Assembly (NCBI RefSeq): GCF_002127585.1
Contig: NZ_NEGZ01000005.1
Location: 99,188 to 163,187 of the forward strand
Length of the DNA stretch: 64,000 nucleotides
Direction: 5' to 3'
Source: Janthinobacterium sp. GW458P
GTDB taxonomy: Bacteria > Pseudomonadota > Gammaproteobacteria > Burkholderiales > Burkholderiaceae_D
Position 1 is the stretch's first letter, and every line of letters starts with the position of its first letter. This document shows, in pieces, positions 52,444-61,359 of the stretch. The position numbers and the translations under genes were made by a program. The notes under the pieces are model-generated. The model made no database searches. It was not told the DNA's origin and worked only from the letters and a program-made list of their open reading frames with translations.

Positions 52444-53901
52444 TCAGGACTTGTCCGGCACCGCCTCCTGCTGCGCCACCCAGGCGCGCAGTTCGGCCAG
52501 CATGCGGTCCAGCGCGGCGCGGTCGTACACATGGCCGCGGCTGACCATCAGGCGGATCTGGCGCGTGGCGCCGATATCCTGCAGCGGGTTCGCGTCGAGT
52601 ACCAGCAAATCGGCCGCCTTGCCGGCCGCCACGCTGCCGTAGCGGTCCAGCTTGCCCAGGAAACGGGGGCCGTTGATGACGGCCGACTGCAAGGCCTGCT
52701 GCGGCGTCAGCCCGTACTGTACATACAGGCCGATCTCGTCGTGCAGGGCCTGGCCCGGATAGTCGAAGGAATTCAAAAAGCCCGCATCGGTGCCGGCGAT
52801 GATGCTCACGCCCTGCTGCTGCAAAATCGGCAGCAGCTTTGCCGATTGCTCGAACTGCGCGTGGCGCTGGGCGATCGCTTCCGGGCCATCCTTGGCGGCG
52901 CGCTGCACGCGCCAGTCGTAGGTGGCGCGCAAGCCTTTGCCGATGTACTGCAAGGCCGGATCGTGCGTGTGGTCTTCGCGGTCCAGGTAAGCCGTCACGC
53001 GCGAGCCCCACAGGGTCGGCACGATGGCCGTGCCGCGCGCGGCCAGGTAGCTGAAAGCCTTGCGCGCCGTCGGCTCGTCGTAGCTTTGCACGCTGGCGCG
53101 CATCGCTTCCTTGCCCGTCATCGCGCCGGCGGCCACCTTGGCGGTCAGCTCCTGCTCGCGCGGCGTGGTGGCACGCAGCAGATATGATTGATGCTCGATC
53201 GTGCCCAGGCCCGCATCGGCCATCTGCTCCAATGTGAGCTGCACGGGGATATGGCCCGAAGTGCGCATGCCCCGTTCGCGTGCCTGGTGCAGCGCTTCCA
53301 GGTACAGCTCCGGTTTCAGGGTGTTTTCCGTGATCTTCACGAAGTCGACCTGCTGCGCCTGCAGGCCGTCCAGCGCGCGCGTGACTTCCTGCGGCGTGCC
53401 CACTTCGATGGTGCCCTTCCACAGCGGCTTGATGCCTTCGAGCTTCGCGCCGGAAGTAAAAATCGTCGGGCCTTGCAGCTGGCCCGCGTTGATCTGCCGG
53501 CGCCATGCCAGCACCGTGTCGGGCAAGTCGCCCGAACAGTCGCGCACCGTGGTGATGCCGTGCGCCAGGTACAGGGGCAACAGCTGCTTGTTCTCGTCGA
53601 TCAGCTCGGGGCCGCCGCCGAAATGCACATGCGTATCCCACAGGCCCGGCATCAGATATTTGCCGGGCAGGCGGATGGTCTGCTTCGGCGCGTAGCTGCG
53701 CAGCTGCGCGTCATCGACGACGGCGACGATGCTATCGCCCTTGAGCAGCACGGTCTTGCCCTTGACGGCGCGGCCAGCGGCAACGTCGATCACGGTGGCA
53801 TCGCGCAGAGCGATATCGATGGCGATCCTGTCAGCCGCGTGGGCATGGGCCAGCATGCCCAGCGCCAGCATGGCGCCGGCGATTTGTTTCATGTCAGGCA
53901 T
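52444..53901 (-). CDS. Exported amidohydrolase (imidazolonepropionase/prolidase-like)
   Basis: A 485-residue amidohydrolase-superfamily enzyme with a signal peptide (to AHAHA). Metal ligands are in LWDTHVHFGG (HxH), the lysine of QVDFVKIT, SGHIP and EHQSY histidines, and the aspartate of GTDAGF; SVAAGKAADLLVLDANPL closes the beta-sandwich domain. Relatives include Zn-dependent prolidases and carboxypeptidases acting on N-acyl or dipeptide substrates; the substrate is unknown. The start is uncertain between 53901 and 53892. It follows the gltL gene by 28 bases and probably shares its transcript. Confidence 0.87.
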   Translation of the reverse strand: MPDMKQIAGAMLALGMLAHAHAADRIAIDIALRDATVIDVAAGRAVKGKTVLLKGDSIVAVVDDAQLRSYAPKQTIRLPGKYLMPGLWDTHVHFGGGPELIDENKQLLPLYLAHGITTVRDCSGDLPDTVLAWRRQINAGQLQGPTIFTSGAKLEGIKPLWKGTIEVGTPQEVTRALDGLQAQQVDFVKITENTLKPELYLEALHQARERGMRTSGHIPVQLTLEQMADAGLGTIEHQSYLLRATTPREQELTAKVAAGAMTGKEAMRASVQSYDEPTARKAFSYLAARGTAIVPTLWGSRVTAYLDREDHTHDPALQYIGKGLRATYDWRVQRAAKDGPEAIAQRHAQFEQSAKLLPILQQQGVSIIAGTDAGFLNSFDYPGQALHDEIGLYVQYGLTPQQALQSAVINGPRFLGKLDRYGSVAAGKAADLLVLDANPLQDIGATRQIRLMVSRGHVYDRAALDRMLAELRAWVAQQEAVPDKS

Positions 53902-53929
53902 TCGCACTCAACTTCAAAGTAATGGAAAA

Positions 53930-54655
53930 TTAATGGATGATCTTGGCGAGGAAATCGCGCGCCCGGTCCGAACGCGTCGTGTTGAAGAAGTCATCCTTGC
54001 TGCAATCCTCGATGATCTTGCCCTGGTCCATGAAGACGATGCGGTTGGCCACGCGCTTGGCAAAGCCCATTTCGTGCGTGACGACCATCATCGTCATGCC
54101 TTCCTGCGCCAGGCCCACCATCACGTCAAGCACCTCGTTGATCATCTCCGGGTCGAGCGCCGAGGTGGGCTCATCGAACAGCATGGCGATCGGATCCATC
54201 GACAGCGCGCGGGCGATCGCCACGCGCTGCTGCTGGCCGCCCGACAGCTGGCCCGGGAATTTATCCTGCTGCGACAGCAGGCCTACGCGGTCCAGGTATT
54301 TCAAGCCCTTGGCGTTGGCTTCATCGGCGCCGCGGCCAAGCACCTTGATCTGGCCGATGGTCAGATTTTCGCGGATGGACAGGTGAGGAAACAGCTCGAA
54401 ATTCTGGAACACCATGCCGATGCGCGCGCGCAGTTTCGACAGATTCGTCTTCGGGTCGTTGACGGCGATGCCGTCGACGATGATCTGCCCCTGCTGTATC
54501 GGTTCAAGGCCGTTGACGGTCTTGATCAGGGTCGACTTGCCGGAACCGGACGGGCCGCAAATGACCATCACGTCGCCCTTGGCGACCTTGGTGGTGCAGT
54601 CGGTCAGTACCTGGAACTGGCCATACCATTTGCTGACGTTATTGAGTTCGATCAT
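53930..54655 (-). CDS. gltL: Glutamate/aspartate ABC transporter, ATP-binding subunit
   Basis: A 241-residue ATPase of the polar amino acid importer family. Walker A CGPSGSGKST, signature LSGGQQQRVAIARAL, and Walker B AMLFDEPTSALDPE are intact, with VVTHEMGFAKRVANRIVFMDQGKIIE ending the core. It couples ATP hydrolysis to uptake through GltJ and GltK. The ATG at 54655 is preceded by a purine-rich AAAGAAAG run. It lies 19 bases after gltK. Confidence 0.94.
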   Translation of the reverse strand: MIELNNVSKWYGQFQVLTDCTTKVAKGDVMVICGPSGSGKSTLIKTVNGLEPIQQGQIIVDGIAVNDPKTNLSKLRARIGMVFQNFELFPHLSIRENLTIGQIKVLGRGADEANAKGLKYLDRVGLLSQQDKFPGQLSGGQQQRVAIARALSMDPIAMLFDEPTSALDPEMINEVLDVMVGLAQEGMTMMVVTHEMGFAKRVANRIVFMDQGKIIEDCSKDDFFNTTRSDRARDFLAKIIH

Positions 54656-54674
54656 CTTATTCTTTCTTTTACGG

Positions 54675-55367
54675 TTAGCGAATGATGGCGACGCGTTTCT
54701 GCAGGCGTTTGACGAGGAACGACAAGGCATAGCACAGCACGAAATACACGACGGCGACAAACACGTACATCTCCACCAGGCGGCCGTCGCGCTGCGCGAT
54801 TTTCGATGCTGCGCCGACGAAATCGGGGATCGACAGCACGTACACGAGCGACACGTCCTGGAACAGCACGATGGTCTGCGTCAGCAGCACGGGAATCATG
54901 TTGCGGAAGGCCTGCGGCAGCACGATGCTGGCCATGGTCTGCCGGTAGTTCATGCCCAGCGCCTGGCCCGCCCACACCTGGCCGCGCGGAATCGACTGTA
55001 TGCCGCTGCGCATGATCTCGCAATAGTAGGCAGCCTCAAACATGATGAAGGTGATCAGCGCGGACGAAAACGCGCCCACTTTCACGGGTTCGCTGGCGCC
55101 GATGATCCAGGCGGCGATATACGGTACGAGGAAGTAGAACCAGAAGATCACCAGCACCAGCGGGATCGAGCGTATCAGGTTGACGTAGGTCGACGCCACG
55201 CCCGAGACGATGCGGTTGCCGGACAGGCGCATCAGCGCCAGCAAGGTGCCCAGCACGATGCCGCCCACCATGGCCAGCGCCGTCAGCTGCAAGGTAAACA
55301 CCATGCCGGTCTGGAACAGGTAGACCCATGAGCGGGAGATGACGTCGAAGTCGAAGTTACCGAACAT
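54675..55367 (-). CDS. gltK: Glutamate/aspartate ABC transporter, permease GltK
   Basis: A 230-residue permease with five membrane helices of the HisM/GltK family. The EAA loop is EIMRSGIQSIPRGQVWAGQALGM, where the cytoplasmic ATPase docks. The N-terminus (DFDVISRSWVYLFQTGMVFTLQLTALAMV) matches GltK. It is separated from gltJ by a single base. Confidence 0.92.
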   Translation of the reverse strand: MFGNFDFDVISRSWVYLFQTGMVFTLQLTALAMVGGIVLGTLLALMRLSGNRIVSGVASTYVNLIRSIPLVLVIFWFYFLVPYIAAWIIGASEPVKVGAFSSALITFIMFEAAYYCEIMRSGIQSIPRGQVWAGQALGMNYRQTMASIVLPQAFRNMIPVLLTQTIVLFQDVSLVYVLSIPDFVGAASKIAQRDGRLVEMYVFVAVVYFVLCYALSFLVKRLQKRVAIIR

Positions 55368-55368
55368 A

Positions 55369-56118
55369 TCAGTGTCCTCCCGTCTTGGCGCCGGCGACGA
55401 TGAAGCCCGGGATGGCGACCTTTTTCTCGATCAGGTGCATCAGCACCACGACCAGCAGGTTGACGACGATGTAGATGATGGTGGCGGCCGAAAATGCCTC
55501 GAACACCTGGAAAGAAAACTCCTGGATGGCGCGCGCGCTGGCCGTCAGTTCTATCAGGCCGATGGTCAGCGCCACGGAACTATTCTTGATGATGTTCAAA
55601 AATTCGCTGGTGAGCGGCGGCAGGATGACGCGCGCGGCCATCGGCAGCAGAATAAAACGGTAGGTTTGCGGCAGGGTCAGTCCCAATGCCGTGCCGGCCA
55701 GTTTCTGTCCGCGCGGCAGCGCCTCGATACCCGTCGTCACCTGCACAGCCACGCGCGAGGATGTGAAAAAGCCCAGGCACAGCACGGCCGTGACGAACGG
55801 CGCATTCGGCAACGACTTGACCCAGGCGCCCAGATCCGGCGGCAGCAGTTCCGGCATGACGAAATACCACAGGAACATCTGCACCAGCAGCGGCACGTTG
55901 CGGAACAGTTCGACGTAGGCATTGGCCACGCCGACTATCCATTTATTCGGCAGGGTGCGCACCGTGCCGATCACCAGGCCCAATATCAGTGCCATGATCC
56001 AGGCCGCACCCGCCGTGGCCAGGGTCCACGTCAGGCCGGACCACAGCGTGTCCATATACGTGCCGACGCCATCGGGAGATATCTCCCAGAAAATGCGCCA
56101 ATTCCAGTTGTAATTCAT
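55369..56118 (-). CDS. gltJ: Glutamate/aspartate ABC transporter, permease GltJ
   Basis: A 249-residue permease starting MNYNWNWRIFWEISPDGVGTYMD, a typical GltJ N-terminus. The EAA loop is VTTGIEALPRGQKLAGTALGL. The ATG at 56118 has AGGA six bases upstream. It follows the binding-protein gene after 98 bases that hold a stable hairpin, the usual device for giving lower expression than the periplasmic component. Confidence 0.92.
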   Translation of the reverse strand: MNYNWNWRIFWEISPDGVGTYMDTLWSGLTWTLATAGAAWIMALILGLVIGTVRTLPNKWIVGVANAYVELFRNVPLLVQMFLWYFVMPELLPPDLGAWVKSLPNAPFVTAVLCLGFFTSSRVAVQVTTGIEALPRGQKLAGTALGLTLPQTYRFILLPMAARVILPPLTSEFLNIIKNSSVALTIGLIELTASARAIQEFSFQVFEAFSAATIIYIVVNLLVVVLMHLIEKKVAIPGFIVAGAKTGGH

Positions 56119-56180
56119 GATCATCCTTCCCGTGCAGCTCCAGGGGCGCGGCCAGCCAGCCACCCGCCCCGCAAATGAAT

Positions 56181-56200
56181 CGGGAGGCTTGCGCCTCCCG
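56181..56200 (-). repeat. Hairpin between gltI and gltJ
   Basis: An eight-base perfect stem (56181-56188 with 56193-56200) with a TTGC loop lies shortly after the gltI stop. No long T-run follows, so it is probably a stabiliser or partial attenuator. Confidence 0.5.
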
Positions 56201-56216
56201 GTTTGTTACGCAGTCT

Positions 56217-57173
56217 TTACTTTTTCCGTTTGTCCGAAGTCTTCTGCGCTTCCGGCACGGCCGCATACGCGGCCGGGTCACCGGAGTCGGTCGGATTCAT
56301 GAACACGGCTTTCAATTGCGGCGGCATGGGGAATTTCAGGTTGATGTTTTTCGGCGGGATCGGCGACGTGAACCACTTGGCGTAGATGCGGTTGATGTCG
56401 TCGCTCTTGTACAGGCGAATCAGCGCGTCGTCGACCACTTTCTTGAAGGCCGGGTCGCCCTTGCGCAGCATGATGCCGTACGGTTCGACGGACAGCGCTT
56501 CCTTGGTGATTTCGTAGTCGTTCGGGTTCTTCGAGTTGGCCACTTGCGACGCCAGCAAAATGTCGTCATTGGCCTCAGCCACCGCGCGGCCCGTTTCCAG
56601 CATCAGGAAGGACTCAGGATGATCCTTGCCGACGGCAATGGTCATGCCCAGGTTCTTTTCCTTGTTCAAAATCGTCATCTGCTTGATGGTCGACGTGCCG
56701 GCCGTGGCCACCAGGGTCTTGCCGCGCAAATCTTCCAGGGTCTTGATGTTCGAGGATTTTTTCGACAGCACGCGGTTGCCGATGACGAACATGGTGGGGG
56801 CGAACGCCACCTGCTGCTGGCGCTCCAGGTTATTCGTCGTCGAGCCGCATTCGAGGTCGATGGTGCCGTTGGCCATCAGCGGGATGCGGTTGGCCGACGT
56901 GACGGGGCTCATCACCACTTTCAGTTCGCTCAGGCCCAGGTGCTTTTGCAGGGCCGTGACGACTTTCATGCACAGGTCGATCGAATACCCCTGGTATTGC
57001 TGCTTGTCATCGAGATAGGAGAAGGGCACGGAGCCGTCACGCACGCCGAGGGTGACGGAGCCGGCTTTCTTGATCTTGGCCAAGGTGCCGGTCAATTCCT
57101 GGGCCTGGACTGGCGACATGCTGCTGATGACACCGACGCTGAGCAGCGTGGCGATGATTTTGGTCAATTTCAT
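56217..57173 (-). CDS. gltI: Glutamate/aspartate ABC transporter, periplasmic binding protein
   Basis: A 318-residue substrate-binding protein with a signal peptide (residues 1-24, ending VQA). The ligand-binding signature SPVTSANRIPLMANGTIDLECGSTTNNLERQQQVAF is that of the GltI/DEBP subgroup and includes the Cys of the typical disulfide. The ATG at 57173 has AGGAG five bases upstream. It heads the gltI-gltJ-gltK-gltL group. The 195-base region upstream has no clear sigma-70 promoter that I can defend. Confidence 0.94.
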   Translation of the reverse strand: MKLTKIIATLLSVGVISSMSPVQAQELTGTLAKIKKAGSVTLGVRDGSVPFSYLDDKQQYQGYSIDLCMKVVTALQKHLGLSELKVVMSPVTSANRIPLMANGTIDLECGSTTNNLERQQQVAFAPTMFVIGNRVLSKKSSNIKTLEDLRGKTLVATAGTSTIKQMTILNKEKNLGMTIAVGKDHPESFLMLETGRAVAEANDDILLASQVANSKNPNDYEITKEALSVEPYGIMLRKGDPAFKKVVDDALIRLYKSDDINRIYAKWFTSPIPPKNINLKFPMPPQLKAVFMNPTDSGDPAAYAAVPEAQKTSDKRKK

Positions 57174-57368
57174 AAATTCTCCTGGGCGGACAAACCGGAT
57201 GTACTCCGAACGAAACAACTGTGGTGCAGACGCCACCAATGGAATTAATTTTATTTCATTTTCAGCGCCGGACCAGCCGTTTTCTGCGATTGCCGTCAAA
57301 TAGGCGCTATGCGCGCGCCTGAATCAGGGCGCGTGTAGCATTTTTCCTACTGATTTCCCCCCCGCGAT

Positions 57369-59228
57369 TTATTTTGCCGGTGCCAGCACGGCGAATTCGT
57401 CGGTTTGGCCTTGCTCTTCGTCATCGTCCTGGTTCGCCTGCTGGCGTTGCCACATCTGCGCATACAAGCCGTCAAGCACCAGCAATTGCGGATGCGTGCC
57501 CCGTTCGACGATGCGGCCATGGTCAAGCACGAGGATTTGCTGGGCATCGGCCACCGTCGACAGCCGGTGCGCAATCACCAGGGTGGTGCGGTTCCTGGCA
57601 ATGTCCTTCAATTGCGCCTGAATCGCCTGCTCGGCCTTCGAATCGAGCGCCGACGTGGCTTCGTCGAAGATCAGGATGGCAGGGTCTTTCAGCAGAGTGC
57701 GGGCGATGGCCACGCGCTGCTTTTCGCCGCCCGACAGTTTTAACCCCCGCTCGCCCACCATGGAGTTGTAGCCATCTGGCAAGCTTTCAATAAAGTCATG
57801 GATCGACGCCGCCTTGGCCGCCGCCACGATGGCCTCCTTGCTGGCGCCCGGCTTGCCGTAGGCAATGTTGTACTCGATGGTGTCGTTGAACAGCACCGTA
57901 TCCTGCGGCACGATGCCGATGGCCGCGCGCAGCGAGTCCTGGGTGACGGCGCGCACATCCTGGCCATCGATGGTGATGCCGCCGCCATCGACCTCATAGA
58001 AGCGGAACAGCAAACGCGACAGCGTCGACTTGCCCGAGCCGCTGTGCCCCACCACGGCCGTCGTGGTGCCGGCCGGTATCTGGAAATCGACGTCAAACAG
58101 GATTTGCCGCTTGGCTTCATAACTGAAATCCACATGCTCGAAACGCACGGCCGCGCCCCGCGTGACGAGCGGTTTTGCCTCGGGCGTGTCGGCGATTTCG
58201 CGGTTTTCGTTCAGCAAGGAAAACAATCGCTCCATGTCGGCCAGGCTTTGCTTGATTTCGCGGTAAATGACGCCCAGGAAATTGAGCGGAATATACAGCT
58301 GGATCATGAAGGCGTTCACCAGCACCAGGTCGCCCAGGGTCATCGTGCCCGCAATCACGCCCACTGTGGCGCGCCACAGGATCAGGGTGACGGCCGTGGC
58401 GATGATCAGCGACTGGCCCGTATTGAGCAAGGACAAGGAAGTCTGCGATTTCACGGCCGCCGATTCGTAGCGCTGCAAGCCTTCGTCATAGCGCTTCGCT
58501 TCGTAATCCTCGTTGCCGAAATATTTCACGGTTTCATAGTTGATCAGCGAATCGATGGCCTTGGTATTTGCCTTCGAATCGAGGTCGTTCATGGTGCGGC
58601 GGAAATGCGTGCGCCAGTTCGTCACCAGCACGGTAAACGCGATATACGACACCAGCGCCACCGCCGTGATCACGGTGAACCAGATGTCGTAATGCAAGAC
58701 CAGATAAGCGAGCACGAGGGTGATTTCCACCAGCGTCGGCAAGATATTGAACAGGGTGTAGGAAATGAGCGAGCCGACGCTGCGCGTGCCCCGTTCGATA
58801 TCGCGCGTCATGCCGCCCGTCTGGCGGTTCAAGTGGAAACGCAGGGACAGCGCATGCAGGTGGCGGAACACTTGCAGGGCGATGGTGCGCACGGCGCGCT
58901 GCGTGACGCGGGCGAACAGGAATTCGCGCAATTCCGTAAACAAGGTCGTCGACAGGCGCAGCAAGCCGTAGGCCACCAGCAAGCCCACGGGCAGCACCAG
59001 CAACGCTTGCGGGTGCGTCGCCGTGATCGTCATGGCGTCGACGAGTTTTTTCAGGATCAGGGGCACGCCCACGTTGGCCAGCTTGGCGCCGACCAGACAT
59101 AGCAGCGCCAGCAATACGCGCCATTTGTAGACCCACAGATACGGCAGCAAGGTCCTGATGGTGGCGAAGTCGCTGTGGCTGGCGGAAGCTGGCGAGCGGG
59201 GCGGAGGGGGAGTCTGGGAACGGCGCAT
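57369..59228 (-). CDS. Atm1/HMT-type ABC exporter (ATPase and permease in one chain)
   Basis: A 619-residue half-transporter with six membrane helices (residues about 30-330) and a C-terminal ATPase: Walker A VGHSGSGKST, signature LSGGEKQRVAIAR, Walker B ILIFDEATSALDSK. The N-terminal DFATIRTLLPYLWVYKWRVLLALLCLVGAKLANVGVPL fits the mitochondrial Atm1/ABCB7 group, whose bacterial members export glutathione conjugates or polysulfides and give metal tolerance. The start at 59228 lacks a strong Shine-Dalgarno sequence. It is divergent from the YciA gene. Confidence 0.88.
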   Translation of the reverse strand: MRRSQTPPPPRSPASASHSDFATIRTLLPYLWVYKWRVLLALLCLVGAKLANVGVPLILKKLVDAMTITATHPQALLVLPVGLLVAYGLLRLSTTLFTELREFLFARVTQRAVRTIALQVFRHLHALSLRFHLNRQTGGMTRDIERGTRSVGSLISYTLFNILPTLVEITLVLAYLVLHYDIWFTVITAVALVSYIAFTVLVTNWRTHFRRTMNDLDSKANTKAIDSLINYETVKYFGNEDYEAKRYDEGLQRYESAAVKSQTSLSLLNTGQSLIIATAVTLILWRATVGVIAGTMTLGDLVLVNAFMIQLYIPLNFLGVIYREIKQSLADMERLFSLLNENREIADTPEAKPLVTRGAAVRFEHVDFSYEAKRQILFDVDFQIPAGTTTAVVGHSGSGKSTLSRLLFRFYEVDGGGITIDGQDVRAVTQDSLRAAIGIVPQDTVLFNDTIEYNIAYGKPGASKEAIVAAAKAASIHDFIESLPDGYNSMVGERGLKLSGGEKQRVAIARTLLKDPAILIFDEATSALDSKAEQAIQAQLKDIARNRTTLVIAHRLSTVADAQQILVLDHGRIVERGTHPQLLVLDGLYAQMWQRQQANQDDDEEQGQTDEFAVLAPAK

Positions 59229-59289
59229 GGCGAAGGTCGGCTTTTTATGGTTCAATCGCAGCAATTGTAGCCTTTCATGAGAATAAAAG

Positions 59290-59730
59290 ATGAGCACCTC
59301 CCCCGCCCGCCCCGACAACTGCCTCGCCTCCGGCCTGCCCGCCGGAAAAATGCCCGAACTGCGCATGATGCCCGCGCCGTCGGACGCCAATGTATACGGC
59401 GACGTCTTCGGCGGCTGGATCATGGCGCAAGTCGATATCGCCGGCTCGCTGCCGGCCACGCGGCGCGCCAACGGCCGTGTCGCCACCATTGCCGTCAATT
59501 CCTTCGTCTTCAAAAATCCCGTCTTCGTCGGCGATCTGCTGTCCTTTTACGCCGATATCGTCAAGGTCGGCAATACTTCGATCACCGTTAATGTCGAGGT
59601 GTATGCCGAGCGCAACCGCCTGCAGGCCTGCATCGTCAAAGTCACGGAAGCAACCCTGATCTACGTGGCGACCGATTCCGACCGCAAGCCGCGCAAGGTG
59701 CCGCCGATCGAGACCTTATTGTCGTCTTGA
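59290..59730 (+). CDS. Acyl-CoA thioesterase, YciA type
   Basis: A 146-residue hotdog-fold thioesterase that releases free acids from acyl-CoA. DANVYGDVFGGWIMAQVDIAGS holds the catalytic Asp/Asn area and the helix of the hotdog fold; NPVFVGDLLSFYADIVKVGNTSITVNVEVYAER completes the sheet. YciA enzymes are broad-range, active on short and medium chains, and help to balance the CoA pool. A PhoD gene follows after 36 bases on the same strand. Confidence 0.9.
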   Translation: MSTSPARPDNCLASGLPAGKMPELRMMPAPSDANVYGDVFGGWIMAQVDIAGSLPATRRANGRVATIAVNSFVFKNPVFVGDLLSFYADIVKVGNTSITVNVEVYAERNRLQACIVKVTEATLIYVATDSDRKPRKVPPIETLLSS

Positions 59731-59766
59731 TTGTCGCAATAATCCCACGTTTGATTTTCAGACGGC

Positions 59767-61359
59767 ATGGATAGCCAGCGCCGCATCTTCCTGCACAGCG
59801 CCGCCCGCATAGTGTCGCTGGCTGCCGCCGGCAGCGTGCTGTCCGGTTCCAGCGCCGGCGCCGCCACGCGCCTGAACGGCACCGGCTATCCGTTTGCGCT
59901 CGGCGTCGCCTCCGGATCGCCCTTGCCGGACGCCGTCGTGCTGTGGACGCGCATCTGCTACGATCCGCTGCAGGGCGCCGCCACGCCCGCCATCGCCCTG
60001 AATGTGCGCTGGGAAGTGGCCGAAGACGAGGCTTTCCGGCGCATCGCCGCCAAGGGGCAAGCGACGGCCACGCCGGCCCTCGCGCACAGCGTGCACGTCG
60101 ACGCGGGCGGTCTCGCACCAGGACGCTGGTACTGGTACCGCTTCATGCTGGGCGACGCCGTCAGCCCAGTGGGCCGCACGCGCACGGCGCCCGCGGCCGA
60201 TGCCATGCCCGCGTCGCTGAAACTGGCCGTGGCCTCGTGCCAGCACTGGGAATTCGGCGCGTATGCGGCGCACCGGCATATCGCCGCGGCCGCGCCCGAC
60301 CTGGTGGCCTTTCTCGGCGACTACATCTATGAATGGGGTCCATACCAGCTGCAGCACCCGGAGCGGGCCGTGCGCACGCACGAAAGCTTTACCCTGGACG
60401 AGTACCGCGCCCGCTACGCACAATACAAGAGCGACCGCAACTTGCAGGGCGCGCATCTGGCCGCGCCATGGATCGTCACCTGGGACGACCATGAAGTGGC
60501 CAACGACTACGGCAACGACCGCGACGAGTTGCTCACGCCCACGTTCCTGCAGCGCCGCGCGGCCGCCTACCAGGCGTTTTATGAGCACATGCCGCTGCGC
60601 CTGCTGCCGCTGGGGAGAAGCGGCTTTGTCGACATGCGCATCTACCAGCGCTACGACTGGGGCCGCCTGGCACGCTTCCATGTGCTGGACGACCGGCAAT
60701 ACCGTGCCTACCACGCCTGCGCCAGGCCGGGCCGCGGCGGCGCGAATTCCGTCACCACGCGCAACTGCCCCGACTTGCGCAAGCCGGAACGCACCATGCT
60801 GGGCGAGGAACAGCAGCGCTGGCTGCAAGCCGGACTCGACAATTCGCCCGCGCGCTGGAATATCCTGGCCCAGCAAACCCTGATGGCGCAGTCGAGCCAG
60901 GTGCCCATCCTGCGCCCCGGCGACGAGCGCATCTGGACCGATGGCTGGGATGGCTACCCGATGGCGCGCCAGCGCCTGCTTGACGCCTTGCGCAGCAGCC
61001 AGGCCAGCAACCCGCTGGTGCTGTCGGGCGACGTGCATACGTTTTATGCCACGGAACTGAGCCGCAACGCCATGCGTCCCACCGGCAAGGATAATCCCGT
61101 GCTGGCCACGGAGTTTTGCGGCACCTCGATCACATCAAGTTCCCGCCCGCAGGCGCGCACCGAACAGTACGTGGCGATGAACCCGCATATCCGCTACGGA
61201 CGCAGCGACAAGCGCGGCTATATGTTGCTGGAGATCACGCCAGAAAAAAGCACGGCCCTGTTCCAGGGCCTGGAAAATGTGCGCGACAGCGCGTCCGGCA
61301 TCGCGACACTGGCCAGTTTCACCGTGCAGGACGGCAAGGCGGGCTTGCAGGCAAGCTAG
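59767..61359 (+). CDS. phoD: Alkaline phosphatase D family protein, Tat-exported
   Basis: A 530-residue phosphodiesterase/phosphomonoesterase of the PhoD family. The N-terminus SQRRIFLHSAARI is a Tat signal (twin arginine). FALGVASGSPLPDAVVLWTR opens the N-terminal beta domain; the metal site follows in FLGDYIYEWG, VTWDDHEVANDYG, and the histidines of SGDVHTFYATE. PhoD enzymes bind calcium and iron and scavenge phosphate from phosphodiesters. Its stop shares CTAG with the convergent LytTR gene. The symbol is by family, not by proven orthology. Confidence 0.9.
   Translation: MDSQRRIFLHSAARIVSLAAAGSVLSGSSAGAATRLNGTGYPFALGVASGSPLPDAVVLWTRICYDPLQGAATPAIALNVRWEVAEDEAFRRIAAKGQATATPALAHSVHVDAGGLAPGRWYWYRFMLGDAVSPVGRTRTAPAADAMPASLKLAVASCQHWEFGAYAAHRHIAAAAPDLVAFLGDYIYEWGPYQLQHPERAVRTHESFTLDEYRARYAQYKSDRNLQGAHLAAPWIVTWDDHEVANDYGNDRDELLTPTFLQRRAAAYQAFYEHMPLRLLPLGRSGFVDMRIYQRYDWGRLARFHVLDDRQYRAYHACARPGRGGANSVTTRNCPDLRKPERTMLGEEQQRWLQAGLDNSPARWNILAQQTLMAQSSQVPILRPGDERIWTDGWDGYPMARQRLLDALRSSQASNPLVLSGDVHTFYATELSRNAMRPTGKDNPVLATEFCGTSITSSSRPQARTEQYVAMNPHIRYGRSDKRGYMLLEITPEKSTALFQGLENVRDSASGIATLASFTVQDGKAGLQAS

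Noticed and set aside
57174..57368. Sigma-54-like GG...GC promoter before gltI
   Set aside because: The GG and GC elements (in TGGTGGCGTCTGC) are separated by eight bases rather than ten, so they do not fit the consensus.
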